This document shows, in pieces, positions 1 to 5,467 of a DNA stretch of 5,467 bases. The notes below the pieces were generated by a model. That model searched no databases. It was not told where the DNA came from and saw only the letters and a program-made list of their open reading frames with translations. The DNA is from Devosia sp. (GTDB taxonomy: Bacteria; Pseudomonadota; Alphaproteobacteria; Rhizobiales; Devosiaceae): positions 1-5,467 of the forward strand of contig JAEUMC010000783.1 in the NCBI GenBank assembly GCA_016793415.1, written 5' to 3'. The translations under genes were made by a program, and so were the position numbers. Each line of letters begins with the position of its first letter. Position 1 is the first letter of the stretch.

Positions 1-685
1 CGAGATCCTTGCCGAGGCGGGCGGCCTCGATCGGGGTGAGGCGATGGTGCACGTCGTGCAGGAGGTGCACGTCCCAGCCAACTGCATCGCGCAGGGCTTC
101 GAACAGCTTGGGCACCAGCGGCATGTATTTGTGGGTCGCCCAGACTTCTTCGGCCACTACCGGCTTGATCATGCCGCCGGCAGCCTGGTCGGTCGAGGGG
201 CCGGTGCCATAGATTGGCGGCAGGCCGGGGATAGAAACCTGGGCGCGAATGGCGTCGAGGCCCTGCTCGCGCATCTTCTGCACGCCGTCGACCACCTCGG
301 GAATGTCGATGCCGCCGACGTGCTTGTAGACCATGACCTTGTCGCGCGACTTGCCGCCGAGCAACTGGTACAGCGGCATGCCCGCTACCTTGGCCTTGAT
401 ATCCCACAGCGCCACGTCGATTGCAGCGATTGCCGCCATGGTGATCGGGCCGCGACGCCAGTAGGCGCCCTTATAGAGGAACTGCCAGATGTCCTCGGTG
501 CGCAGCGGGTCCTTGCCGATGAGGGTCGGGGCGATGTGGTCCTGGATGTAGGAGACCACCGAAAGTTCGCGACCGTTCACCGTGCCGTCGCCGATGCCGT
601 AGACGCCCTCGTCGGTCATGATCTTCACCGTGGTGAAGTTGCGGCCGGGGGAGCAGACGATAACCTTGATGTCCGTGATCTTCAT
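1..685 (-). CDS. manD: Mannonate dehydratase family protein (ManD/RspA type, enolase superfamily), partial, C-terminus beyond window
   Basis: The visible 228 residues begin [10 protein letters not shown] and match the ManD/RspA family closely along their whole length. Characterised members dehydrate D-mannonate to 2-keto-3-deoxy-D-gluconate in the cytoplasm using Mg2+. Seen here: the N-terminal capping-domain signatures SPGRNF (12-17) and [10 protein letters not shown] (37-46), the AYWRRGP segment (74-80), the ALWDIKAK helix (92-99) and LLGGKSRD (108-115), then the start of the barrel. Arg147 (in AIRAQ) and Tyr159 (in PIYG) fall at the same numbers as the catalytic Arg and Tyr of Novosphingobium ManD. 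The LLHDVHHR motif gives the first metal ligand Asp211 and His213. The remaining metal-binding glutamates and the specificity-determining C-terminal residues lie outside the window. The ATG at 683-685 is the family's usual start; it follows the previous stop codon by 10 bases with only a weak Shine-Dalgarno. The family includes high-activity, low-activity and gluconate-active members, so the family call is firm but the substrate is not. Confidence 0.9.
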   Translation of the reverse strand, partial: MKITDIKVIVCSPGRNFTTVKIMTDEGVYGIGDGTVNGRELSVVSYIQDHIAPTLIGKDPLRTEDIWQFLYKGAYWRRGPITMAAIAAIDVALWDIKAKVAGMPLYQLLGGKSRDKVMVYKHVGGIDIPEVVDGVQKMREQGLDAIRAQVSIPGLPPIYGTGPSTDQAAGGMIKPVVAEEVWATHKYMPLVPKLFEALRDAVGWDVHLLHDVHHRLTPIEAARLGKDL

Positions 686-695
686 TTTGGGTCCA

Positions 696-2051
696 TCAGC
701 TCCAGGTGCGGTCCCAGGACATGTCATTGTCCCACTGGTCGGTCGGCTGCCAGATGCCGGTGACGCCGGGCTGCAGATGCTGCAGCAGCACCTCGTCGTT
801 GACGTCGTCGATGCCGAGGCCCGGCTTGTCGCTGAGCTCGATGAAGCCGTCCTTGACGATCGGGCCATCGAAGCCGGTGACGATGTCATCCCACCACGGC
901 ACATCGACCGAGTGATACTCGAGCGCGAGGAAGTTCTCGGTGGCGGTGGCGATATGGGCCGCGGCGATGGCGGCGATCGGGCTCTCGGCCATATGGATGG
1001 CCATGGCGATGCCATGGTCCTGCGCCGCATCGCCGATCTTCTTGGTTTCGAGGATGCCGCCGGTGGTGAGGATATCGGGGTGGATCACCGAGATGCCGGC
1101 GTTGAACAGCGGCTCGAAGCCCTCCTTCAGGTAGATGTCCTCGCCGGTGCAGATCGGCACGGAGGTGGCTTCCTGCAGCCGGCGATAGCTCTCGGCATGC
1201 TGCCAGGGGATCACGTCCTCGAGCCAGGCCGGAGTGTATTTCTCGATGCGCTGCGCCAGCCGGATGCCGTCCTGCAGCGAGATGTGGCCGAGATGGTCGA
1301 TGGCCAGCGGGATTTCCGGGCCGATCTCCTGGCGCACCTCGGCGATATACTGCTCGAGCAGGTCGAGACCCTTCTCGCTGAAGTGCAGCCCGGTGAACGG
1401 GTGCATGACGTTCTGCGCATCATAGATGAGGTTGCGCGCCTTGCGCTCCTCGTTGCTCGAGGCGCGGATGCCGCCGGCGTGCTGGTGAAACGCGTCGATC
1501 ACCCCGGCCGGCCCGACCACTGCGCCCGGGATATGGGCGATTTCCATCAGCCCGAGGTCCATCTTCAGGAAGGTGAAGCCCTTGTCCATGCGCTCCTTGA
1601 GGCGCTTGCCCATCTCGGTGCCGCTCGGCCGATCGGCGTCGGTGTCGCAGTAGCAGCGCACCTTGTCGCGGAACTTGCCGCCCAGCATCGGGTAGATCGG
1701 CGCGCCATAGGCCTTGCCGGCCAGATCCCAGAGCGCGATCTCGATGGCCGAAACACCGCCGCCCTGGCGGCCATGGCCGCCGAACTGCTTGATGCGGCGG
1801 AACAACCGATCGACGTCGCAGGGGTTCTCACCCAGCAACCGGCTCTTCAGCATCAGCGCATAGGTGGCGCTGGCGCCGTCGCGGACCTCACCCAGGCCGA
1901 CGATGCCCTGGTTGGTATAGATCTTCAGGAGCGCCGAGCGGAACGGCGCGCCGGTGATCTCGGCCACCCGGATATCGGTGATCCTGAGGTCAGAGGGGCG
2001 GGAACTGGTATTGACGCGATTGAGCGCGTCTTCGGCAGGGTTCGAAGTCAT
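696..2051 (-). CDS. Mandelate racemase/muconate lactonizing enzyme family protein, probable acid-sugar dehydratase
   Basis: A complete 451-residue cytoplasmic enolase-superfamily enzyme; members abstract the proton alpha to a carboxylate with Mg2+ help. The capping domain runs to about residue 135, with [16 protein letters not shown] (101-116) and MLGG (122-125) typical. Metal ligands are read as Asp252 (LAIDHLGH), Glu278 (WLEDV) and Glu304 (TGEDIY), each 26 residues apart as in mandelate racemase. The Asp326 (HPD)/His353 (AIHMAE) pair gives the catalytic dyad, and a [13 protein letters not shown] block follows at 377-389. The second-strand position usually holding KxK reads K163-M-D165, which with His353 argues for a one-base dehydratase rather than a racemase (inference). 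About 60 extra residues lie between this motif and Asp252, and the N-terminus has about 20 residues before the first strand. ATG 2051 is chosen because the only in-frame upstream alternative is a TTG at 2111 without a ribosome site; the GAGG before 2051 is 11 bases away, rather far. It lies between the transporter and manD, suggesting it acts on imported sugar acid. Exact substrate unknown. Confidence 0.9.
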   Translation of the reverse strand: MTSNPAEDALNRVNTSSRPSDLRITDIRVAEITGAPFRSALLKIYTNQGIVGLGEVRDGASATYALMLKSRLLGENPCDVDRLFRRIKQFGGHGRQGGGVSAIEIALWDLAGKAYGAPIYPMLGGKFRDKVRCYCDTDADRPSGTEMGKRLKERMDKGFTFLKMDLGLMEIAHIPGAVVGPAGVIDAFHQHAGGIRASSNEERKARNLIYDAQNVMHPFTGLHFSEKGLDLLEQYIAEVRQEIGPEIPLAIDHLGHISLQDGIRLAQRIEKYTPAWLEDVIPWQHAESYRRLQEATSVPICTGEDIYLKEGFEPLFNAGISVIHPDILTTGGILETKKIGDAAQDHGIAMAIHMAESPIAAIAAAHIATATENFLALEYHSVDVPWWDDIVTGFDGPIVKDGFIELSDKPGLGIDDVNDEVLLQHLQPGVTGIWQPTDQWDNDMSWDRTWS

Positions 2052-2124
2052 TGGGGTCGTGGCCTCGGCTTGGGAGCGGTCGCTTGGCCGGCCGCCCGAT
2101 GGGAAGGACAATCGGCTGGCAGGG
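2052..2124 (-). other. Spacer between ATPase and enolase-superfamily gene
   Basis: This is one of the two longer gaps in the operon (73 bases). It contains the 8-base palindrome GGCCGGCC (2087-2094) but no convincing hairpin followed by U residues and no recognisable -35/-10 pair, so read-through from the transporter genes into the catabolic genes is the simplest reading. A TTG at 2111 is in frame with the downstream gene but lacks a ribosome site. Confidence 0.4.
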
Positions 2125-3222
2125 TTACTCGAGCTTCAGCGCCATCTCGGTTTCGCCGTCGAACAGGTGCAGCCGGTCCTGATCGAACTCGATGAACACC
2201 GGCTCGTCGGGCCTGAGCTGGAAGCTGGGGGCGACGCTGACATTGACCACGGCGCCCGAGACGAACACCTGCGCGAAGGTGATGTCGCCGGTCGGCTCGA
2301 CGGTGTAGACCTTGCCGGGCACCGAGCCCGGCACCTGCGCTTTATGCACCTTGATGGTCGAGTGCCGGCCACCCAGCACCACCTTGCTGGATTTGGCGCT
2401 GAGCGCCTTACGGCCATTGGCGTCGGAGAGCGGCAACTCCCAGCCCTCGGGGCTCTGGAGCACCACCCTGCCGTCCTTGGAGGAGGCGGTGAGCGGGATC
2501 AGGCTCATGGCCGGCGAGCCGACAAAGCTCGCGACGAACATGTTCACCGGGTTGGCGAAGACATTGGCCGGGCTGTCATATTGCTGCAGGAACCCACCAT
2601 TCATCACCGCCATCTTGTCGGCCATGGTGACGGCCTCGAGCTGGTCGTGCGTCACATAGATGATGGTGGCGTTGAGATCCTGGTGGAAGCGCTTGATCTC
2701 GGAGCGCATCTGCACGCGCAGCTTGGCGTCGAGGTTCGAAAGCGGCTCGTCCATCAGGAAAGCGCGCGGCTCACGCACCAGCGCCCGGCCGAGCGCGACG
2801 CGCTGCTGCTGGCCGCCCGACAGTTCGCGCGGCTTGCGCTCCAGCAGGTGGACGATATCGAGGGTCTTGGCGGCCGCCTGGACGCGCTTGTCGATCTCAT
2901 CCTTGGGCAACTTCCGCATCTGCAGCGGGAAGGCGAGGTTCTTGTAGACCGACTTCTGCGGATAGAGCGCGTAGTTCTGGAACACCATGGCGATGTCCCG
3001 ATCCTTGGGATCGAGGTCGGAGACGTCGCGGTCGCCGATGCTGATGGTGCCGCCCGACATCGGGATCAGCCCGGCAACGAGGTTGAGCGTGGTGGTCTTG
3101 CCGCAGCCGGAGGGCCCGACCAGCGCGACGAACTCCCCGTCCTCGACGGTCAGCGACACGTGGTTCACGGCGTAGACGTCGCCGTAGTTCTTCACCACGT
3201 CCTTGAGGATGACCTGAGCCAT
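2125..3222 (-). CDS. Sugar ABC transporter ATP-binding protein (MsmK/UgpC/MalK type)
   Basis: A 365-residue ATPase that should form a dimer on the cytoplasmic face of the two permeases and power uptake. The nucleotide-binding domain (about 1-235) has Walker [10 protein letters not shown] (36-44), Q-loop Gln82 in FQNYALYP, signature LSGGQQQ (134-140), Walker B ending FLMDEP with catalytic Glu159, D-loop LSNLDAK (161-167) and switch His192 (THDQ). All catalytic elements are intact. The C-terminal part (about 236-365) is the TOBE/MalK-like regulatory domain seen in CUT1 ATPases, and the total length is normal for that group. Its usual GIRPE-type motif reads GGRHS (284-288), a variant. The start is ATG 3222, preceded by a good AAGGA seven bases upstream; the open frame continues far upstream only as an overprint of permease 2. 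The gene follows permease 2 by 20 bases, so it is part of the transport operon. Sequence alone does not identify the sugar, since these ATPases are often interchangeable. Confidence 0.97.
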   Translation of the reverse strand: MAQVILKDVVKNYGDVYAVNHVSLTVEDGEFVALVGPSGCGKTTTLNLVAGLIPMSGGTISIGDRDVSDLDPKDRDIAMVFQNYALYPQKSVYKNLAFPLQMRKLPKDEIDKRVQAAAKTLDIVHLLERKPRELSGGQQQRVALGRALVREPRAFLMDEPLSNLDAKLRVQMRSEIKRFHQDLNATIIYVTHDQLEAVTMADKMAVMNGGFLQQYDSPANVFANPVNMFVASFVGSPAMSLIPLTASSKDGRVVLQSPEGWELPLSDANGRKALSAKSSKVVLGGRHSTIKVHKAQVPGSVPGKVYTVEPTGDITFAQVFVSGAVVNVSVAPSFQLRPDEPVFIEFDQDRLHLFDGETEMALKLE

Positions 3223-3229
3223 AGGGGTT

Positions 3230-3234
3230 TCCTT
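3230..3234 (-). promoter_or_regulatory. Ribosome binding site of the ABC ATPase gene
   Basis: The minus strand reads AAGGA here, seven bases before ATG 3222. It is the strongest Shine-Dalgarno match seen at the gene starts in this window and fixes the ATPase start inside the short gap after permease 2, ruling out the much longer open frame that continues upstream. Confidence 0.8.
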
Positions 3235-3242
3235 GAACTTTG

Positions 3243-4121
3243 TTAGTGCTTCACGGCGCCCTCGGTCAGGGCGCGCACGAAGTAGCGTTGCAGGACGAGG
3301 AACAGCACCACGACGGGGATGCTCATCATGAAGGTGGCGGCCATCAGCCCCGGCCAATCGGTCGCATTCTCCGAAAAGAAGCGCTGGATGCCGACCGGCA
3401 GGGTCATCTGATCGTGCCGGGTGAGGAAGGTGTAAGCGTAGATGTACTCGTTCCAGGCGCCGATGAAGCTGTAGATCGAGGTGGCGATGATGCCCGGCGT
3501 CGACAGCGGCATGACGATCAAGAGGAACGCCTGGAAGCGGGTGGCGCCGTCGATGCGGGCGGCTTGTTCGAGCTGCACCGGGATGTTGTCGTAAAAGCCC
3601 TTGAGCAGCCAGATGGCGAGCGGCAGGCCGAAGGTCAGGTAGGTGAGGATCAGCGAGCCGTGGGTGTTCACCAGCCCCAGCGCTTTCATCAGGATGAACA
3701 ACGGCACGAGGAACACCACCGCCGGGAACATGTTGCGCAGCAGTACGGCGAAGAACAGGAAATTGCGGCCGGGGAAGCGGAAGCGCGAGAAGGCATAGGC
3801 CGCCGGCACCGCCACCACCACCGCGAGGATGGTGGTGAGGGTCGAGACCCAGATGCTGTTCCAGAAATACTGGATGAAGTCGCGGCCGACCGTCCCCGAG
3901 GGATCGATCAGGCGCCAGTAGTTCTCCAGCGTCGGCTCGGCCGGCCACCATTGCGGCGGGTACTGCATCGCCGCAAAGCCGGTCTTCAGCGAGGTGATGA
4001 ACATCCAGATCATCGGCATCACGGTGAAGCCGAGCAGCAGCACGAGGAAGATCCGCCCAGCCCAGCGCCAGCCACCTGCCCCGCGGCGCTTGGCGGCGCC
4101 TGCACTCAGTTCCATGGTCAT
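3243..4121 (-). CDS. Carbohydrate ABC transporter permease 2 (MalG/UgpE-like, CUT1)
   Basis: A 292-residue inner-membrane protein that pairs with permease 1 to form the translocation channel. About six membrane segments can be seen (roughly 22-44, 86-110, 121-146, 152-174, 207-226 and 257-279). The EAA loop, which docks on the ATPase, is at about 185-210 and contains EQAARIDGATRFQAF and a following MPLSTPG. The short cytoplasmic N-terminus, the periplasmic PTLENYW segment (63-69) and the end QRYFVRALTEGAVKH are typical of the MalG-type partner. The ATG at 4121-4119 shares bases with the permease 1 stop (ATGA), and a GAGGG lies seven bases before it inside permease 1. A second Met two codons later is a possible but less well placed start. 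The overlap suggests translational coupling that helps make the two channel subunits in equal amounts. The substrate cannot be derived from the sequence. Confidence 0.96.
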   Translation of the reverse strand: MTMELSAGAAKRRGAGGWRWAGRIFLVLLLGFTVMPMIWMFITSLKTGFAAMQYPPQWWPAEPTLENYWRLIDPSGTVGRDFIQYFWNSIWVSTLTTILAVVVAVPAAYAFSRFRFPGRNFLFFAVLLRNMFPAVVFLVPLFILMKALGLVNTHGSLILTYLTFGLPLAIWLLKGFYDNIPVQLEQAARIDGATRFQAFLLIVMPLSTPGIIATSIYSFIGAWNEYIYAYTFLTRHDQMTLPVGIQRFFSENATDWPGLMAATFMMSIPVVVLFLVLQRYFVRALTEGAVKH

Positions 4122-5077
4122 GCGCCGGCCCTCGCTTCGTCGCCCTTGGTCAATGCGCGCACATAGAAGTAGCCGAGCACCATCATCACGATGAACAGGA
4201 TCACCGCATAGGCCGAGGCGACACCCCAGCGCTGCCGCCCGAAGGCGAGTTGGTAGATGTGGGTGATCCAGATATCGGACGAACCGGCCGGGCCGCCGCC
4301 GGTCATGATCCAGGGGATGATGAAGGAGTTGAAGTTCTGCACCGCGAGCAGCAGCAACGTGACCATCGATACGCCCGACAGATGCGGGAAGGTGACGTGC
4401 CAGAAGCGCTGCCAGGGGCTCGCGCCATCGACCTGCGCCGCGCGCAGCAAGGTATCGGGCACGGTCTGCAGGCCCGCCATCAGCATGATCATGGCGAAGG
4501 AGAATTCCTTCCACACGTTCACGACGATCAGCGCGTAGAGCGAGGTGTTGGTGTTGTCGATGAAGTTGATCGGCTTGTCGATCAGTCCGACGCCCGAGAG
4601 CATGGCGCTGATGGCGCCGAAATCGGAGTGATAGAGCCACTTCCACACATAGGAGGCGGCCACTGCGCTCACTACCCACGGAATGAGCAGCAGTGCCCGC
4701 AGGAAGCCGCGGCCGACGAACTCGCGATGCAATGCGAGCGCGGCGCCGAGGCCGATCATGAAGGCAAAGAAGGTGGAGAGCACCGTCCACAGCACCGTCT
4801 GCCAGGTGACCTTCCAGAAGATCGGACTGGTCAGGATGGTGACGTAATTGTCTAGGCCGTTGAACTGCTTGGCGCTGAGCGCCAGGCTCGCCGGGGTGTT
4901 AAAGAAGCTGAGTTCGATGGTGTAGTAGATCGGATAGCCGATGACGATCAGCATCACCAGCAGCGCCGGCGCGACATAGAGGTAGTCGAAGCGGCTGCTC
5001 CACACCTTCTGGCCGAGGCCGACGCGCTTGGGCTCGGGTACGTCGCGAAAGATGGCTTGTCCCGGAACAGTGCTCAC
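4118..5077 (-). CDS. Carbohydrate ABC transporter permease 1 (MalF/UgpA-like, CUT1)
   Basis: A 319-residue inner-membrane protein, first of the two channel-forming permeases. It has a soluble N-terminus of about 30 residues, then membrane segments at roughly 32-52, 91-116, 125-148, 180-200, 235-255 and 288-308. The LDNYVTIL segment (75-82) precedes the conserved transport domain. The EAA loop lies at about 213-233 (AAQVDGASPWQRFWHVTFPHL minus its last residue is the core), and the MTGGGP motif (258-263) typical of MalF/UgpA-type permeases follows. Length is normal for the short MalF-like class without a large periplasmic insert. The start is a GTG at 5077-5075; no ATG lies in frame before the first membrane segment, and the nearest purine-rich stretch (AGGG) is about ten bases upstream, so initiation may be modest. 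It follows the binding-protein gene after a spacer with a hairpin and overlaps permease 2 by four bases. Confidence 0.95.
   Translation of the reverse strand: MSTVPGQAIFRDVPEPKRVGLGQKVWSSRFDYLYVAPALLVMLIVIGYPIYYTIELSFFNTPASLALSAKQFNGLDNYVTILTSPIFWKVTWQTVLWTVLSTFFAFMIGLGAALALHREFVGRGFLRALLLIPWVVSAVAASYVWKWLYHSDFGAISAMLSGVGLIDKPINFIDNTNTSLYALIVVNVWKEFSFAMIMLMAGLQTVPDTLLRAAQVDGASPWQRFWHVTFPHLSGVSMVTLLLLAVQNFNSFIIPWIMTGGGPAGSSDIWITHIYQLAFGRQRWGVASAYAVILFIVMMVLGYFYVRALTKGDEARAGA
4129..4133 (-). promoter_or_regulatory. Ribosome binding site of permease 2, inside the permease 1 coding region
   Basis: The minus strand reads GAGGG seven bases before the ATG at 4121. It supports that ATG, which overlaps the stop of permease 1, over the Met two codons downstream and over the long upstream open frame, which is only an overprint of permease 1. 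Confidence 0.65.
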
Positions 5078-5106
5078 AGCGCGTAACCCTGGTTGTGAAG
5101 ATGGGA

Positions 5107-5130
5107 GACCGGCGACGGGCGCCGCCGGTC
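5107..5130 (-). promoter_or_regulatory. Stem-loop between binding-protein and permease genes
   Basis: The arms at 5107-5114 and 5123-5130 are perfect 8-base inverted repeats (GACCGGCG / CGCCGGTC). In RNA from the minus strand the stem can be extended inward by a G-U and a C-G pair, leaving a four-base GCCC loop, and outward by one G-U pair. No run of U follows, so it does not look like a standard rho-independent terminator. In many binding-protein-dependent operons a hairpin at this place protects the upstream mRNA or partly stops transcription so that binding protein exceeds permease; that role is inferred here. Confidence 0.6.
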
Positions 5131-5151
5131 CAGAAGTGTCAGGTCAGACGA

Positions 5152-5467
5152 TCAGATGCCGCCGCCGCCGTCGACGATGGCCTGCACCTTGGTCGCCGCG
5201 TCATCGGCGGCCTGGTCGACGGTCATGTTGCCGGTCAGGGCGTTCTGCAGCATGTCCGGAACGATGATGTTCATGATTTCCGGAGCCTGCGGGATCACCG
5301 GGAACGGGATACCGTTGGGCAGCATCGAGGTGGTGACATCGAGGAACTTGATGGTGTCGAGACGTTCCTTCATGGCGTCGGTCAGGAAGCCATTGATGTT
5401 GCCGGGGTTGGAGCCGACCCAGGCGAGCTTGGTCGACCATTCCGGGCTGTCCCAGAAGCAGATCAGC
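5152..5467 (-). CDS. Extracellular sugar-binding protein of the ABC transporter, partial (C-terminal 104 residues)
   Basis: This is the C-terminal end of a family 1-type solute-binding protein; the start and signal peptide lie beyond the right edge. The protein would capture the substrate in the periplasm and deliver it to the permeases. Visible features are a SPEWSTKLAWVGSNPGNING segment near the window edge, a central stretch ending FPVIPQAPEIMNIIVPDML, and the closing NALTGNMTVDQAADDAATKV helix. That last pattern (xGxxTxxxAxxxxxxxV) is the usual end of sugar-binding proteins of this class. The protein ends VQAIVDGGGGI and the stop is TGA at 5152-5154. The gene is first in the visible operon order, ahead of both permeases, as in most CUT1 systems. 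The ligand-binding residues are mostly outside the window, so the ligand is not identified. The frame is open to the window end without any break. Confidence 0.9.
   Translation of the reverse strand, partial: LICFWDSPEWSTKLAWVGSNPGNINGFLTDAMKERLDTIKFLDVTTSMLPNGIPFPVIPQAPEIMNIIVPDMLQNALTGNMTVDQAADDAATKVQAIVDGGGGI

Noticed and set aside
44..763. Plus-strand open frame (239 codons) opposite the ManD gene
   Set aside because: It is antisense to a strongly conserved ManD N-terminal half and has no recognisable features.
2087..2094. GGCCGGCC palindrome as an operator or terminator
   Set aside because: It is only eight bases, expected by chance in such GC-rich DNA, and has no loop or U tract.
2052..2111. 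TTG-initiated 20-residue extension of the enolase-superfamily protein
   Set aside because: There is no ribosome site before the TTG, and the ATG at 2051 already gives a generous N-terminus before the first conserved strand.
618..2195. Long plus-strand open frame (525 codons) opposite the two enolase-superfamily genes
   Set aside because: It is antisense to genes with clear family motifs, has a low-complexity His/Asp/Ala/Gly-rich translation typical of high-GC antisense frames, and shows no recognisable domain.
1954..3246. Plus-strand open frame (430 codons) opposite the ATPase gene
   Set aside because: It mirrors the codon bias of the ATPase on the other strand; the translation is rich in His, Asp and Leu without domain features.
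3223..3951. Upstream extension of the ATPase frame, suggesting a fusion protein
   Set aside because: The extra N-terminal part is an out-of-frame reading of permease 2; the ATPase domain starts at 3222 right after a good Shine-Dalgarno.
3240..4166. Plus-strand open frame (308 codons) opposite permease 2
   Set aside because: A highly charged His/Glu/Arg-rich translation is what the complement of hydrophobic membrane-protein codons gives; no family motif.
4122..4790. Upstream extension of the permease 2 open frame into permease 1
   Set aside because: The extension is an Arg/His/Ala-rich overprint of permease 1 with no membrane segments; permease homology begins at the ATG at 4121, which has its own ribosome site.

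Overview
The window is GC-rich with GC-heavy third codon positions. All real genes lie on the minus strand and form one tightly packed operon, so transcription runs from the right end of the window to the left. Codon style and gene content (a CUT1-type sugar ABC transporter with its own MsmK/UgpC-type ATPase, followed by acid-sugar dehydratases of the enolase superfamily) suggest an alphaproteobacterium, probably of the Hyphomicrobiales (rhizobia/Devosia-like). That placement is an inference from style and not a database match.

In transcription order (right to left): the C-terminal end of a periplasmic substrate-binding protein (5152-5467, start outside the window); a 74-base spacer holding a strong hairpin; permease 1 (4118-5077, GTG start); permease 2 (3243-4121, ATGA overlap with permease 1); the ABC ATPase (2125-3222); a 73-base spacer; a full-length mandelate-racemase-type enolase-superfamily enzyme (696-2051); and, 10 bases later, the N-terminal half of a second enolase-superfamily enzyme of the mannonate dehydratase (ManD/RspA) family (1-685, C-terminus outside the window). 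No promoter, RNA gene, mobile element or CRISPR array is visible. The operon promoter should lie upstream of the binding-protein gene, beyond position 5467.

Working model: the binding protein captures a sugar or sugar acid in the periplasm, the two permeases and the ATPase import it, and the two dehydratases convert one or two aldonic acids to 2-keto-3-deoxy acids for the KDG branch of the Entner-Doudoroff route. ManD points to hexuronate-type substrates (glucuronate via D-mannonate), but ManD homologues differ in activity and the substrate of the other enzyme cannot be read from sequence. Nothing here looks like a new class of system. The points of most interest are the pairing of two different enolase-superfamily enzymes in one operon, the altered active site and enlarged insertion of the first one, and the hairpin after the binding-protein gene.
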